Assembly (NCBI GenBank): GCA_019358875.1
Contig: JAHHIF010000019.1
Location: 61,723 to 125,722, forward strand
Origin: Symplocastrum torsivum CPER-KK1
GTDB lineage: Bacteria > Cyanobacteriota > Cyanobacteriia > Cyanobacteriales > Coleofasciculaceae
DNA: 64,000 nucleotides
Direction of reading: 5' to 3'
The notes under the pieces were generated by a model. That model was given only the letters and a program-made list of their open reading frames with translations, did no database searches and was not told the DNA's origin. The position numbers and the translations under genes were made by a program. Every line of letters begins with the position of its first letter. The stretch's first letter is position 1. Below, in pieces: positions 18,406 through 26,357 of this stretch.

Positions 18406-20903
18406 GCGCTGTAACCAACAAACTCATGGAACTATTTGAGTTATATCTCTCACCCATTGATGCTACTCGGTTCAAAGTCATCATAACTCAATCGCCAGCG
18501 GGTGAGGGGGAAGTGGAGTCAGCGCTACCGTTCTGTGACGGTTCTCAAGATTGGCGAATCACTCTGATCAAAACACTCGAAAGTGCCAGCTTCCGTTCGG
18601 AGAGCTTCGCCGGGGAAGGAGAAAAGGAGTGGATGGTCAAGGCTGAGATTTTGGCGGCTGACCGGACAACTTTCCATTTCGATTATCAAGCCAGGATTGG
18701 TAAAGCACTCTATCAAGCCCTGTTTCCCTCCGGTTCAAAGGTCGAGAGAGCGTTACATTCCTCACTGCGTCAAGCCGAAGAAAAAAACACCCAATTGCTC
18801 GTGCAGTTAAAGTTAGAAGCTGATGCAGTGCAGCGCTCCCGCCTATCCGATTACCCGTGGGAACTGCTGCATGATGGGCAGCGATTTTTATTACATCACC
18901 AGCTCGGTTTTTCTCGATACATTGCTCACGATACTGCACCACCTTCCTTATCCCCTTCTGAACAAGTCAATGTGCTGTTGGTGTCATCGGCAGCGTTTGA
19001 CTCACAAATGGGACTCAAACGGCTCTCGAAACAGGAACAACAAGCGATTGGTAAAGGACTGGACAAGGCAAGCGATGCCGAACATATTTGTCTGAGGGAA
19101 CTGGAATATCCCACCTTCAATGAACTAAGAACTTATCTCACCGAAAACCGAGGCAAGGAAGCACCCCATATTGTACACTTTGACGGACATGGTTTGTATG
19201 GCAAGCGCTGTCAGCAGTGCGGTGCCATGCATAAGGGAATCAAGGTAGAACGCTGTAAAAAAGAAGCTTGTCTTGCTCCATTGCCTGAGCCTCAAGGATA
19301 TCTGGTGTTTGAGGATGAGGAGGGTGAAGCTGATTATATCAGTGCCAGAGAATTGGGAACACTGCTACACCAGATCCGTTTGAGCGACGGTACTCATCAA
19401 ACTGGTGGAGTGGCTTTGGTGGTACTGAGTGCCTGTCAATCAGGTATGGCAGTAGATGGGGAATCAGTCTTTAATGGCACAGCGCAAAACTTAATTGGTC
19501 ACTGCGTCCCGGCAGTGGTGGCGATGCAATACTCGGTCAGTGTCGAGGCAGCGACTTCGTTTGCCGAACAATTTTATCGGTCTTTGGGGCAAAAAGATTC
19601 TCTTAGTATAGCTGTCAACCAGGGACGAGAGGCGATGGGGACAGACGGCAATCAGTGGTATCGTCCGGTTCTCTACTTGCGCTGGCGAGACAATGAAGGT
19701 GGACAGCTCTTTTCCGCCTCAAGGTCGCCTTTCCCTATTGGTATTTTGTCGCAACACAATAGTCAGACCCAAATCAGTAACTTCACTGTACAACAGTCGT
19801 TCAAGACTGCTGCTTACTCTTATGAAAAGGGATTTACACTACCCAGTTATGGTGCAACTAAACAGGTTGCTCTCAAGAAAATATTCATTCAGTACATCAA
19901 CCCGGAAATTTTGTCACTTTATGGTGTACTTCAAAATATCAGTAACTCTAAAATTTGTGAACAAGCATTAAGAATAACAAAGTATGCTCTTTTATTTTCA
20001 GATGATATTATCATTATGCCAGCGTCATATCTTTTTGAGAGTCCGTTCATCTATAAATTTCTTGAAAAACTCCAACCGCTGATAGCAGATGGTATATTGC
20101 ATTTTGCAAGTCCCACTTCAAGCTGGCAGGAGTATCTAGACACCAAGCTAATAGAGTATCGTGATGAATTGTCACTGTATTCCAATTCCCAGAATCGAAA
20201 AGTTGCTGCTGGAATAAAAAAACTAAATCCACAATGGATTCCTAGAATCCAACGTTCTTCTGCACAAGACATAAGTAGCGCATGGAAAAAGGAGTTATAT
20301 AAAGATACAGGAATATGGAAAAAAATTTTAGATAAAACAATACAAAAACATGGCTCAATCCCTCAAAAGTTAGATTTGGCTATTGACAATGTTCCGGAAC
20401 GTTTAGATGGTAAAGCTTTTATTTATAAGTACGCTGTATCGCTTCTACCCGTGACATTTGAAGCTTCAGAGAATACCCAAATAGGAATGTTAATATCTCG
20501 CTCTTACTTAGAAAGCTATTTAGAAGAGTTTGATGCGATTATGTTTACTAATACGCCTTTAGGACAGTTAGATTGTGGCTTACAACAGTTTAGTACTGAA
20601 GGGAAACTTCGCACAATCTCCCTCCGTGCATTATTCTCATTCTTAAAGTCGATAAGGATTCAACAGTATATTGATAACTCTCTGGAATGGGAGGAATTAA
20701 TTGAACTACGAGAAAACTTCAAGTTCCGCTGGTTGAAAAAGCAAATTTTAGAAAATACATTATGCCCAAATCACCCCTTAGAAAGGGTTATTATCAAATC
20801 TAATTATAGGTTGGATGACAGACCTTTAAACCCAGACCCTTTACAAGCTATTGATGAAATTCTTGAGCAGCTAATAGTTACATTAGAACCTTTCCTAACT
20901 TAA
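18402..20903 (+). CDS. CHAT-domain caspase-like protein with unknown C-terminal domain
   Basis: The 833-aa product carries a CHAT protease domain at about residues 115-430. The catalytic His is in HIVHFDGHG (His263) and the Cys in VVLSACQSG (Cys345). Between them sits a small cysteine knuckle (Cys270, Cys273, Cys285, Cys290) that could bind zinc. Residues about 450-833 form a separate AT-rich-coded domain that I do not recognise (FSDDIIIMPASYLFESPFIY, then many Leu/Ile helices). Start is taken as the TTG overlapping the upstream TGA; ATG at 18426 is an alternative. CHAT proteases cut partner proteins after sensing infection in known defence systems. The gene is followed six bases later by the deoxynucleoside kinase ATG. 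Confidence 0.85.
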   Translation: MSAVTNKLMELFELYLSPIDATRFKVIITQSPAGEGEVESALPFCDGSQDWRITLIKTLESASFRSESFAGEGEKEWMVKAEILAADRTTFHFDYQARIGKALYQALFPSGSKVERALHSSLRQAEEKNTQLLVQLKLEADAVQRSRLSDYPWELLHDGQRFLLHHQLGFSRYIAHDTAPPSLSPSEQVNVLLVSSAAFDSQMGLKRLSKQEQQAIGKGLDKASDAEHICLRELEYPTFNELRTYLTENRGKEAPHIVHFDGHGLYGKRCQQCGAMHKGIKVERCKKEACLAPLPEPQGYLVFEDEEGEADYISARELGTLLHQIRLSDGTHQTGGVALVVLSACQSGMAVDGESVFNGTAQNLIGHCVPAVVAMQYSVSVEAATSFAEQFYRSLGQKDSLSIAVNQGREAMGTDGNQWYRPVLYLRWRDNEGGQLFSASRSPFPIGILSQHNSQTQISNFTVQQSFKTAAYSYEKGFTLPSYGATKQVALKKIFIQYINPEILSLYGVLQNISNSKICEQALRITKYALLFSDDIIIMPASYLFESPFIYKFLEKLQPLIADGILHFASPTSSWQEYLDTKLIEYRDELSLYSNSQNRKVAAGIKKLNPQWIPRIQRSSAQDISSAWKKELYKDTGIWKKILDKTIQKHGSIPQKLDLAIDNVPERLDGKAFIYKYAVSLLPVTFEASENTQIGMLISRSYLESYLEEFDAIMFTNTPLGQLDCGLQQFSTEGKLRTISLRALFSFLKSIRIQQYIDNSLEWEELIELRENFKFRWLKKQILENTLCPNHPLERVIIKSNYRLDDRPLNPDPLQAIDEILEQLIVTLEPFLT

Positions 20904-20909
20904 TTGAGT

Positions 20910-21536
20910 ATGCAACATTTTATCTGTATTGCAGGAAATGTGGGAGCTGGAAAGACAAGTCTGACTAAACTTTTAGCTCAAAGAATGGGCTGGAAACCGC
21001 TATTTGAACCTGTAGACCATAATCCCTACTTAATCGAGTTTTATCAAAACATGACTCGATGGAGTTTTCATTCAAACGTAGCTTTCCTATCACATCATGC
21101 ACGTCAGCATTCTGAATCGTTAAGGACTAATACTCCAATAGTACAAGACCGCAGTATTTATGAACACGCGGAAATTTTCGCATACAATGCCTACCGACAA
21201 GGTTACATGACTAGTCGCGACTGGAATTTATATTGTACTTTATATGAAACATTCAAGAGTCTGCTACCCATCCCAGATCTATTAGTTTACCTTAGAGCGT
21301 CTGTATCTACTTTGATAAAGCGCGTTGCTCAACGCGATCTTTCCTTTGATCGTGTTACTAGCGTTGAATATATATCTCAATTAAATGAGCTATACGAAAA
21401 CTGGATATCAAGAGCTGTTTCCTGTAAAATATTAACTTTGAACACTGAGAATTTAGATTTTGTAAACAATCATGAACATCTTGAAGCAGCAATTAGCAAT
21501 ATATTGAGTGTACTTCCTTCTAAATCACTCGATTAA
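20910..21536 (+). CDS. Deoxynucleoside kinase-like protein
   Basis: The 208-aa product has the dNK family P-loop CIAGNVGAGKTSL at its N-terminus. QDRSIYEHAEIFAYNAY, the DRS motif of deoxyadenosine/deoxyguanosine kinases, follows, and then DLLVYLRASVSTLIKRVAQR with the LID arginines. It should phosphorylate deoxynucleosides with ATP. ATG at 20910 is chosen over a TTG two codons earlier. It directly follows the CHAT gene, so the two are almost surely one transcript. Phage and defence dNKs alter dNTP pools; here the cluster of nucleotide enzymes suggests a shared substrate. Confidence 0.85.
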   Translation: MQHFICIAGNVGAGKTSLTKLLAQRMGWKPLFEPVDHNPYLIEFYQNMTRWSFHSNVAFLSHHARQHSESLRTNTPIVQDRSIYEHAEIFAYNAYRQGYMTSRDWNLYCTLYETFKSLLPIPDLLVYLRASVSTLIKRVAQRDLSFDRVTSVEYISQLNELYENWISRAVSCKILTLNTENLDFVNNHEHLEAAISNILSVLPSKSLD

Positions 21537-21619
21537 TTGTTAGTGTTATTGTCGAACTAGCTTCAGCTTTTTTGTATTAATCTCGATATTGTACATCCTA
21601 GATTAGAGAGGTTAAGTAG

Positions 21620-22195
21620 ATGCTAGTAACAGTTTATTGTTCTGGTAGTATTCAGAAAGGTTCAGCAGATACAGGGAAGATATGTTGGACTGATGTAGAA
21701 CGAACTATGGTAGCAAGAGCGGCATTACCTATAGAAGTAAGATTTTTAAATCCTGATGACCCAGTAGCTGATCTGGGCAACGTTACTGCTGTTTTTGGGC
21801 GAGATATGTATCAAATACAGTTTGCCAACTTTGTCATAGTGGATGCAAGACAACGCAGAGGTCTTGGAATAGGTACAGAGATGGTTATCTCAAAAATTTT
21901 AAGTAAGCCATTGATTGCTGTTGTGCCACCGAATACGAACTATCGCAAAGATCAGCTTAGCTATCGTGGTTCAGAGGTCAGGGACTATATTCATCCGCAT
22001 CTCAAAAGTCTTGCGGATGCAGTTGTTGATGATTTTGAATCAGCAGGCGTTTGGATAAAGAATTATTTGGCTACACCAACTTCATTGAAAACTACTTCAG
22101 TAGTTTTTGATGCAATTGAAACATATAAGGTAGAAATGCTACCTAATGATAAGCCTATGCAGGAAATAGTAAAAGAAATAAAGTTGAACAAATAG
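21620..22195 (+). CDS. Nucleoside 2-deoxyribosyltransferase-like protein
   Basis: The 191-aa product fits the NDT-like Rossmann fold. It has an N-terminal strand and loop VTVYCSGSIQKGS, FGRDMYQIQFANFVIVDARQ with an Asp at the end of the strand, and GLGIGTEMVI carrying the expected catalytic Glu. A KPLIAVVPPNTNY strand comes next. Such enzymes cleave or transfer the base of (deoxy)nucleosides or nucleotides. The C-terminal 60 residues are extra and unassigned. It lies 83 bases after the kinase with its own RBS (GAGAGG) and probably belongs to the same operon. Confidence 0.75.
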   Translation: MLVTVYCSGSIQKGSADTGKICWTDVERTMVARAALPIEVRFLNPDDPVADLGNVTAVFGRDMYQIQFANFVIVDARQRRGLGIGTEMVISKILSKPLIAVVPPNTNYRKDQLSYRGSEVRDYIHPHLKSLADAVVDDFESAGVWIKNYLATPTSLKTTSVVFDAIETYKVEMLPNDKPMQEIVKEIKLNK

Positions 22196-22259
22196 AATAA
22201 AAATAACATATTAAGACATTGATACAATTTGCCTCTTGAAGAGGACAAAGGAGGATGAC

Positions 22260-23138
22260 ATGCCCCAATCATGGCTAGAACAGGAGGGTAGTTACATGAG
22301 GCTAATTCAAATTGATGGTATAGACAAGGCGTATATTATAGAAAACGCTGCTCTTGAGAAAATACTTTTTAATCGAAATCTTATTGGACTCGAATTTACT
22401 CAAGCTTGTGAAAATGCAACTAGAGCATTCTTACTTCATTTAGAACCAGAGCTAAGTCCTATATTTAATAATATAGCTGAATTAATGATTCTGACGAAAG
22501 GTATATACTATTGGATGCATAATGCTTATGCAATGGCTTTCAATCGCAATCTTGAGATTAATTTTTCATCTACAAATCGTCTTGAAGTCTCTGGTGACTC
22601 AGCCCGTATTACAGTACACTCATCTAACTTTGATGTACCTGTTCCAAACTTAATTATCGGAGACACAATTGCATCGGGAGCAACCATTTGTGCTGTTCTT
22701 TCAGAGTATTTGAAATTCAATGAGCTGAAAAAAATTTTTGTTTTTACTATGGTAGGTAGTAAGCAAGGTGGGCAGGTAATTGCTCAGTTTTGTAAATCCC
22801 ACAATATCGATTTGACATTAGGTTATGGTTTAGCCGCCTTTGGATTAGCAGATAATGGATTCGATCTATCATTTTTGCACCCTGACACGGTTACTAGCGT
22901 AGAGTACCAAGAGCGTGCGCGGAAAGTGTTTGAAGGAAAGCCTGTGTCTTCTGCTGGATGGGACTTTGGGACACAAGCTCAAGCTCTACGTAAGTATAGG
23001 ATGCTTTGTTGGATTGAAGCTAAATATTGGGGATTAGAGGATAGTAATGTATTTCAGGAGAAAGAACCCCCTGTTGATAGGCATCTTGTGGAAAAAGAAC
23101 GTGCAGCATATGAGGATATATATGGAGACATATTCTAA
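22260..23138 (+). CDS. Phosphoribosyltransferase-like protein
   Basis: The 292-aa product contains NLIIGDTIASGATICAVL, which matches the PRPP-binding motif of type I phosphoribosyltransferases with the second acidic residue replaced by Gly-Asp. Around it are strand-loop features (IFVFTMVGSKQGGQVI, HNIDLTLGYGLAAFG). ATG at 22260 has GGAGG at 22250-22254; ATG at 22296 also has GGAGGG at a good distance, so the true start is one of these two. A base-PRPP reaction would pair naturally with the kinase and deoxyribosyltransferase upstream. An N-glycosidic or regulatory role is equally possible because the motif is not textbook. Confidence 0.7.
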   Translation: MPQSWLEQEGSYMRLIQIDGIDKAYIIENAALEKILFNRNLIGLEFTQACENATRAFLLHLEPELSPIFNNIAELMILTKGIYYWMHNAYAMAFNRNLEINFSSTNRLEVSGDSARITVHSSNFDVPVPNLIIGDTIASGATICAVLSEYLKFNELKKIFVFTMVGSKQGGQVIAQFCKSHNIDLTLGYGLAAFGLADNGFDLSFLHPDTVTSVEYQERARKVFEGKPVSSAGWDFGTQAQALRKYRMLCWIEAKYWGLEDSNVFQEKEPPVDRHLVEKERAAYEDIYGDIF

Positions 23139-23156
23139 AATTTATAAGCTTATTAA

Positions 23157-23822
23157 TTAAACTCTGTTTTCCTTTAGATATGTAAGAACTTTATTTAAAA
23201 TGAATTCTTTATTATGAGAAGCGGGTATACGTAGAAGACTGTAATTTGACTCAAAACTTTGAATGACTGGCTTAACGTTACTATTGAACCAACTAATCCT
23301 AGAGCGAATTGATTGAATTTGAGTGTCGTCCAGCCTTTGGATTAAAGAGCCACCACACATTGAGCAAACACTAGAATTATTCTCAGACGGATTTCCACAA
23401 CTAGAGCATATTACTCTTTTTTGTAATCTCTCTTTTATCAAAGTTTCACATGCATCTAACCAAACTCCAGTGATTGTTTGATAGCTGAAATCTAATTCTG
23501 AAAGTAAATTCTCTAAGTTCGTTAACTGTACTGCATCCCTAGGATATCCATCAAAGACAATATTTTTCAAAGACTTTCCTGCTAGCTCTTCTTTAATCAA
23601 ACTAACAACCAAACTGTAAGGTGTAGAGGTTCCTTTAAGAATTACCTCCTTCGCTACTTTAGTGTTTTCATTATTTTGATTTTCCTCTAAAAGCTTTCTA
23701 AGTAAGCAACCAATACTTACTTGAGTGAAGTTAGTTTGGGCTGATAAGCTTTTAACGAGGCTACTTTTTCCTGAGCCAGGTAATCCTAGAACAAATAATG
23801 CTGCTTTTTTAGATGAAAACAT
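23157..23822 (-). CDS. Adenylate kinase-like nucleotide kinase with zinc lid
   Basis: The 221-aa product has the P-loop VLGLPGSGKSSL, the NMP-binding VFDGYPRDAVQL (the FDGYPR motif of adenylate kinases) and a zinc-ribbon lid, CSSCGNPSENNSSVCSMCGG. It is not the house-keeping adk, whose lid and context differ, and it converges on the phosphoribosyltransferase-like gene with an 18-base gap. Together with the three genes to its left it completes a set of nucleotide-handling enzymes. ATG at 23822. Confidence 0.8.
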   Translation of the reverse strand: MFSSKKAALFVLGLPGSGKSSLVKSLSAQTNFTQVSIGCLLRKLLEENQNNENTKVAKEVILKGTSTPYSLVVSLIKEELAGKSLKNIVFDGYPRDAVQLTNLENLLSELDFSYQTITGVWLDACETLIKERLQKRVICSSCGNPSENNSSVCSMCGGSLIQRLDDTQIQSIRSRISWFNSNVKPVIQSFESNYSLLRIPASHNKEFILNKVLTYLKENRV

Positions 23823-24207
23823 AAGTTATTTCTATATATAGCCAGTCTAAATCATTGGCGAAATCCTACTCTTTACTGGACAAGGCATTCATACATTTGC
23901 GTTCACAATTCATTTAGGCGACTATACGAACTGTTAGTAGCTTGGTCTTGGTTATCATCACTTAAGTAAATCTAAAGTGAAAGCAACAGCTTCATAATTA
24001 GATGTTTGTAATTGAAAGCGATAAATCCCAGTAACGATTAATCACCATAACTGGTGTTGTCTTACTTGACAAGTACTAAATATGTAATCTTTGACAAAAG
24101 CGCCAAAGGCGTTGCCCAACACTTTCAGGAAAACGTCGAACCCTTGGGCTTCAAAGCCTTTCTCGTAGCAGTAGACCGGGTAGCCTGCGTCCAAGACACC
24201 TAAATAA
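23823..24207. other. Island spacer, 0.38 kb
   Basis: No convincing gene. A 62-codon minus-strand frame (24042-24230) overlaps the end of the XRE gene and has a coding-like composition but no match I recognise. It is not called. The region near 23880-24040 is AT-rich with stops in all frames. Confidence 0.4.
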
Positions 24208-24507
24208 TCAAGAACTGCTCTCTGGTTCATCCTCTACCTCAACACCGTAGTCAGTGAACAGACGAGCGATAGATATGTCTAGCGCTTTAGCTAGCTTCTC
24301 AACGTTCTCCAGAGAGGGATTTCGCCCCCCTCTCTCAATGTCCGAAATGTAGGTTTGATGAAGCTCAGCTCGTTCGGCAAGTTCCTCTTGAGACAAATCC
24401 AATTCTCGCCGCCGCCGCCTGAGGGCTTTCCCAAAACGCTTGTTAATCTCTGATGTTTTTTTTTGACTCACCGCCTGATTTTCAGGAAGTGCCAGCCGTG
24501 AGTCCAT
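24208..24507 (-). CDS. XRE-family helix-turn-helix regulator
   Basis: The 99-aa product has a canonical XRE domain at about residues 25-80: LRRRRRELDLSQEELAERAE for the first helices, LHQTYISDIERGGRNPSLEN for recognition and turn, and KLAKALDISIARLF. An acidic tail (EVEDEPESSS) follows. The ATG at 24507 is preferred to a TTG two codons earlier. It is divergent from the gene at 24575 with 67 bases between, so it may repress itself and that operon. Confidence 0.85.
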   Translation of the reverse strand: MDSRLALPENQAVSQKKTSEINKRFGKALRRRRRELDLSQEELAERAELHQTYISDIERGGRNPSLENVEKLAKALDISIARLFTDYGVEVEDEPESSS

Positions 24508-24574
24508 AGACAATGAGTTTAGTTTTATTGACTATAAGTTATAAAATGAGGGCAATCTGATTTCATAACTCACT

Positions 24575-25147
24575 ATGCCTGGTACTCCCTCTCAGATATC
24601 GCCATTTGCATTATCAGTGGCTTATCAGCAAGGACTCCATGACTTTGCAGTCACAGATCTACTTATTCACTTACAAAACTTCTCTAGTCCCGAATTCGAT
24701 AGCCAGCCAATCACTCAACCTGAATTAGAGATGGTTGCTGCTTTGTTGGTTGAACAGTTAGCGAATAATCTCGATTCTCATTTAGTTGCTGCCTATCTCA
24801 AGGCAATTCGCCAAGGAAACGAGGAAGTAGTCCCTGAACCAATAGATTTGGAATATCCTCAATCTACTGACCTTCCTGCCAACTTCCCAACTGCTGCTCC
24901 TTCTCCTCGCTTCATCTATGGCGATTGCTTACGTCTGTGTCCTGTCACTATTGATGGTCAGACAGAAAGCGAGACTGATACGGGACGTTGCATTGGGCGA
25001 TACTATGCTTATGCTCCCCATCATTGCCACTGGATGTGGAAATATGTAATTTGGCTTGATAAGGATTCACTAAGTGCTTCTTGGTGTGTCGCCACAACGG
25101 CTTGGGAGGATGAACTTGAACCTGTAAGCCAAGAGGAGCCAGCATGA
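24575..25147 (+). CDS. Hypothetical protein, 190 aa
   Basis: Unrecognised. The N-terminal half is helical and acidic (ALLVEQLANNLDSHLVAAYL). The C-terminal half has paired Cys and aromatics (YGDCLRLCPVTIDGQ, CIGRYYAYAPHHCHWMWKY), suggesting a small metal-binding or disulfide-like beta domain. It overlaps the next gene by ATGA, so the two are coupled. Genes of this pair type occur on cyanobacterial plasmids and islands to my memory. Divergent XRE regulator upstream. Confidence 0.6.
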   Translation: MPGTPSQISPFALSVAYQQGLHDFAVTDLLIHLQNFSSPEFDSQPITQPELEMVAALLVEQLANNLDSHLVAAYLKAIRQGNEEVVPEPIDLEYPQSTDLPANFPTAAPSPRFIYGDCLRLCPVTIDGQTESETDTGRCIGRYYAYAPHHCHWMWKYVIWLDKDSLSASWCVATTAWEDELEPVSQEEPA

Positions 25148-25437
25148 CAAATGGACGCTCTTTTGGGGCACACGAACAAGAATTGCTTCAACGCTTTGCC
25201 GAGCGTCGTCCCCTGGCACTAACACCTCAACAACTAGCACAGAAGTGGACGGGCATTAGTCGTAACGAAATTGCCTTCGTGTGCCAAACCGATATATCGC
25301 GTGTCAATCACTGGTTGAGCCGAGGGCGAAGCTATGAGAAACCACGTCCCTACTACTCTCAAACCCTGGCACTATTTGATATCTTCTTGGAGTTTCACGA
25401 ACAGCTTCCAGAGAGCTTGAAGAGTCGATATTGCTAG
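25144..25437 (+). CDS. Small helix-turn-helix-like protein
   Basis: The 97-aa product reads LALTPQQLAQKWTGISRNEI then FVCQTDISRVNHWLSRGRSY, where the segment ISRVNHWLSRGR looks like a DNA-recognition helix of the MerR/XRE type used by cyanobacterial plasmid proteins. It starts inside the previous stop codon (ATGA), so the two genes are translated together. Likely a DNA-binding partner of the 190-aa protein; no target is known. Confidence 0.6.
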   Translation: MTNGRSFGAHEQELLQRFAERRPLALTPQQLAQKWTGISRNEIAFVCQTDISRVNHWLSRGRSYEKPRPYYSQTLALFDIFLEFHEQLPESLKSRYC

Positions 25438-25576
25438 CGCAGAGCAACCGACTCTGCCCATCATCAAAAAGTTCTAGCGGCGTAAGTGTTTCAAGAAAGT
25501 TTACAGATTCAAGTAGTACTCTTGTTAAATCCTGCCTAGCATTTGCTAGATTGGTAGGAATTTTTCGTGTTTTACC

Positions 25577-25792
25577 ATGAACACAGCTCAGCTCGGTGTC
25601 CGTATTCCTTCCAACCTCAACGAACGCTTGAGTGCGTTTATCTCTCAAACGGGTATGTCTAAAACTGAGGTAGTCATCAATGCCTTAGCGTCTTACATGG
25701 GATGTTCTTCTGAGATTTCGTTAACAGAGCGAATGACTAGCCTTGAAGCGAAGATGGCAATGCTAGAAACGTTGTCAAGGGAAGTTGACTAA
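25577..25792 (+). CDS. Ribbon-helix-helix (CopG-like) protein
   Basis: A 71-aa product with an N-terminal strand AQLGVRIPSNLNERL and helices FISQTGMSKTEVVINALASY, the ribbon-helix-helix pattern of CopG/Arc repressors, followed by a short coiled coil. No toxin gene lies beside it, so a plain DNA-binding or plasmid-control role is as likely as an antitoxin. It lies 55 bases before the NACHT-associated helical gene, which it might control. Confidence 0.7.
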   Translation: MNTAQLGVRIPSNLNERLSAFISQTGMSKTEVVINALASYMGCSSEISLTERMTSLEAKMAMLETLSREVD

Positions 25793-25847
25793 GTTGGCTG
25801 TGGAAAAAGGTTGACTTTTTTGAATCTTATTGAGGAACTTATATTAA

Positions 25848-26267
25848 ATGACAGACCCAGTCACCCTATCAGCAACAGTGATTGCCACTTTAGCTTTTAC
25901 TAAAGCACTTGAGAAAACCGTTGAAAAATTTACTGAAGGCGCACTCGCCAAGATGGACGAGTTACGCAAGAAGATTTGGAATAAGTTGCAGGGTAATCCT
26001 AGAGCGGAAAACGCACTTACCGCAGTTGAGCAAGGCAACAAGGAAGAACTCCAACGGTTAGCCGTGTACTTGCAGGATGCGATGGAAGATGACCCGCACT
26101 TTGGCAATGAGGTACGGGCGTTGGCTCAAGAAATTAATGCGGGTAAGCTGCAAGATAACAGCCAAATGACCCAAAGCAACTACGACAACGCTCGTGGTTG
26201 GCAAACCAAAGTGGACGGAGGAACTGCATACATTGGCGAGATTCACTTTAATCAACCACCAACTTGA
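25848..26267 (+). CDS. N-terminal helical domain of NACHT protein, ended by in-frame TGA
   Basis: The 139-aa product starts with a hydrophobic helix (VTLSATVIATLAFTKALEKT) and charged amphipathic helices, an outline like the HeLo-type or Death-like effector domains at the N-terminus of many cyanobacterial NLR-like proteins. It ends in WQTKVDGGTAYIGEIHF, a motif shared with the N-terminus of the NACHT gene at 28050. The TGA at 26265-26267 is the only stop between here and 28043 in the same frame, and the 90 bases after it encode the linker seen in that paralogue. The gene is therefore probably one with the NACHT downstream, split by a point mutation, or a recoded stop. Confidence 0.75.
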   Translation: MTDPVTLSATVIATLAFTKALEKTVEKFTEGALAKMDELRKKIWNKLQGNPRAENALTAVEQGNKEELQRLAVYLQDAMEDDPHFGNEVRALAQEINAGKLQDNSQMTQSNYDNARGWQTKVDGGTAYIGEIHFNQPPT

Positions 26268-26357
26268 CTAGAGCCGCCCAAATCGGAACGGGCAAAGTCG
26301 AATCCGCAAAGTAAGAATAAGCCAACCAGAAATTACAGCCAGCGCGACCCAAAAGCG

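Noticed and set aside
24042..24230. 62-codon minus-strand frame after the XRE gene
   Set aside because: It overlaps the XRE stop by 23 bases, has no RBS and no family I recognise.
25577..25792. Toxin-antitoxin operon at the RHH gene
   Set aside because: No small toxin gene follows; the next gene is the helical NACHT-associated domain.
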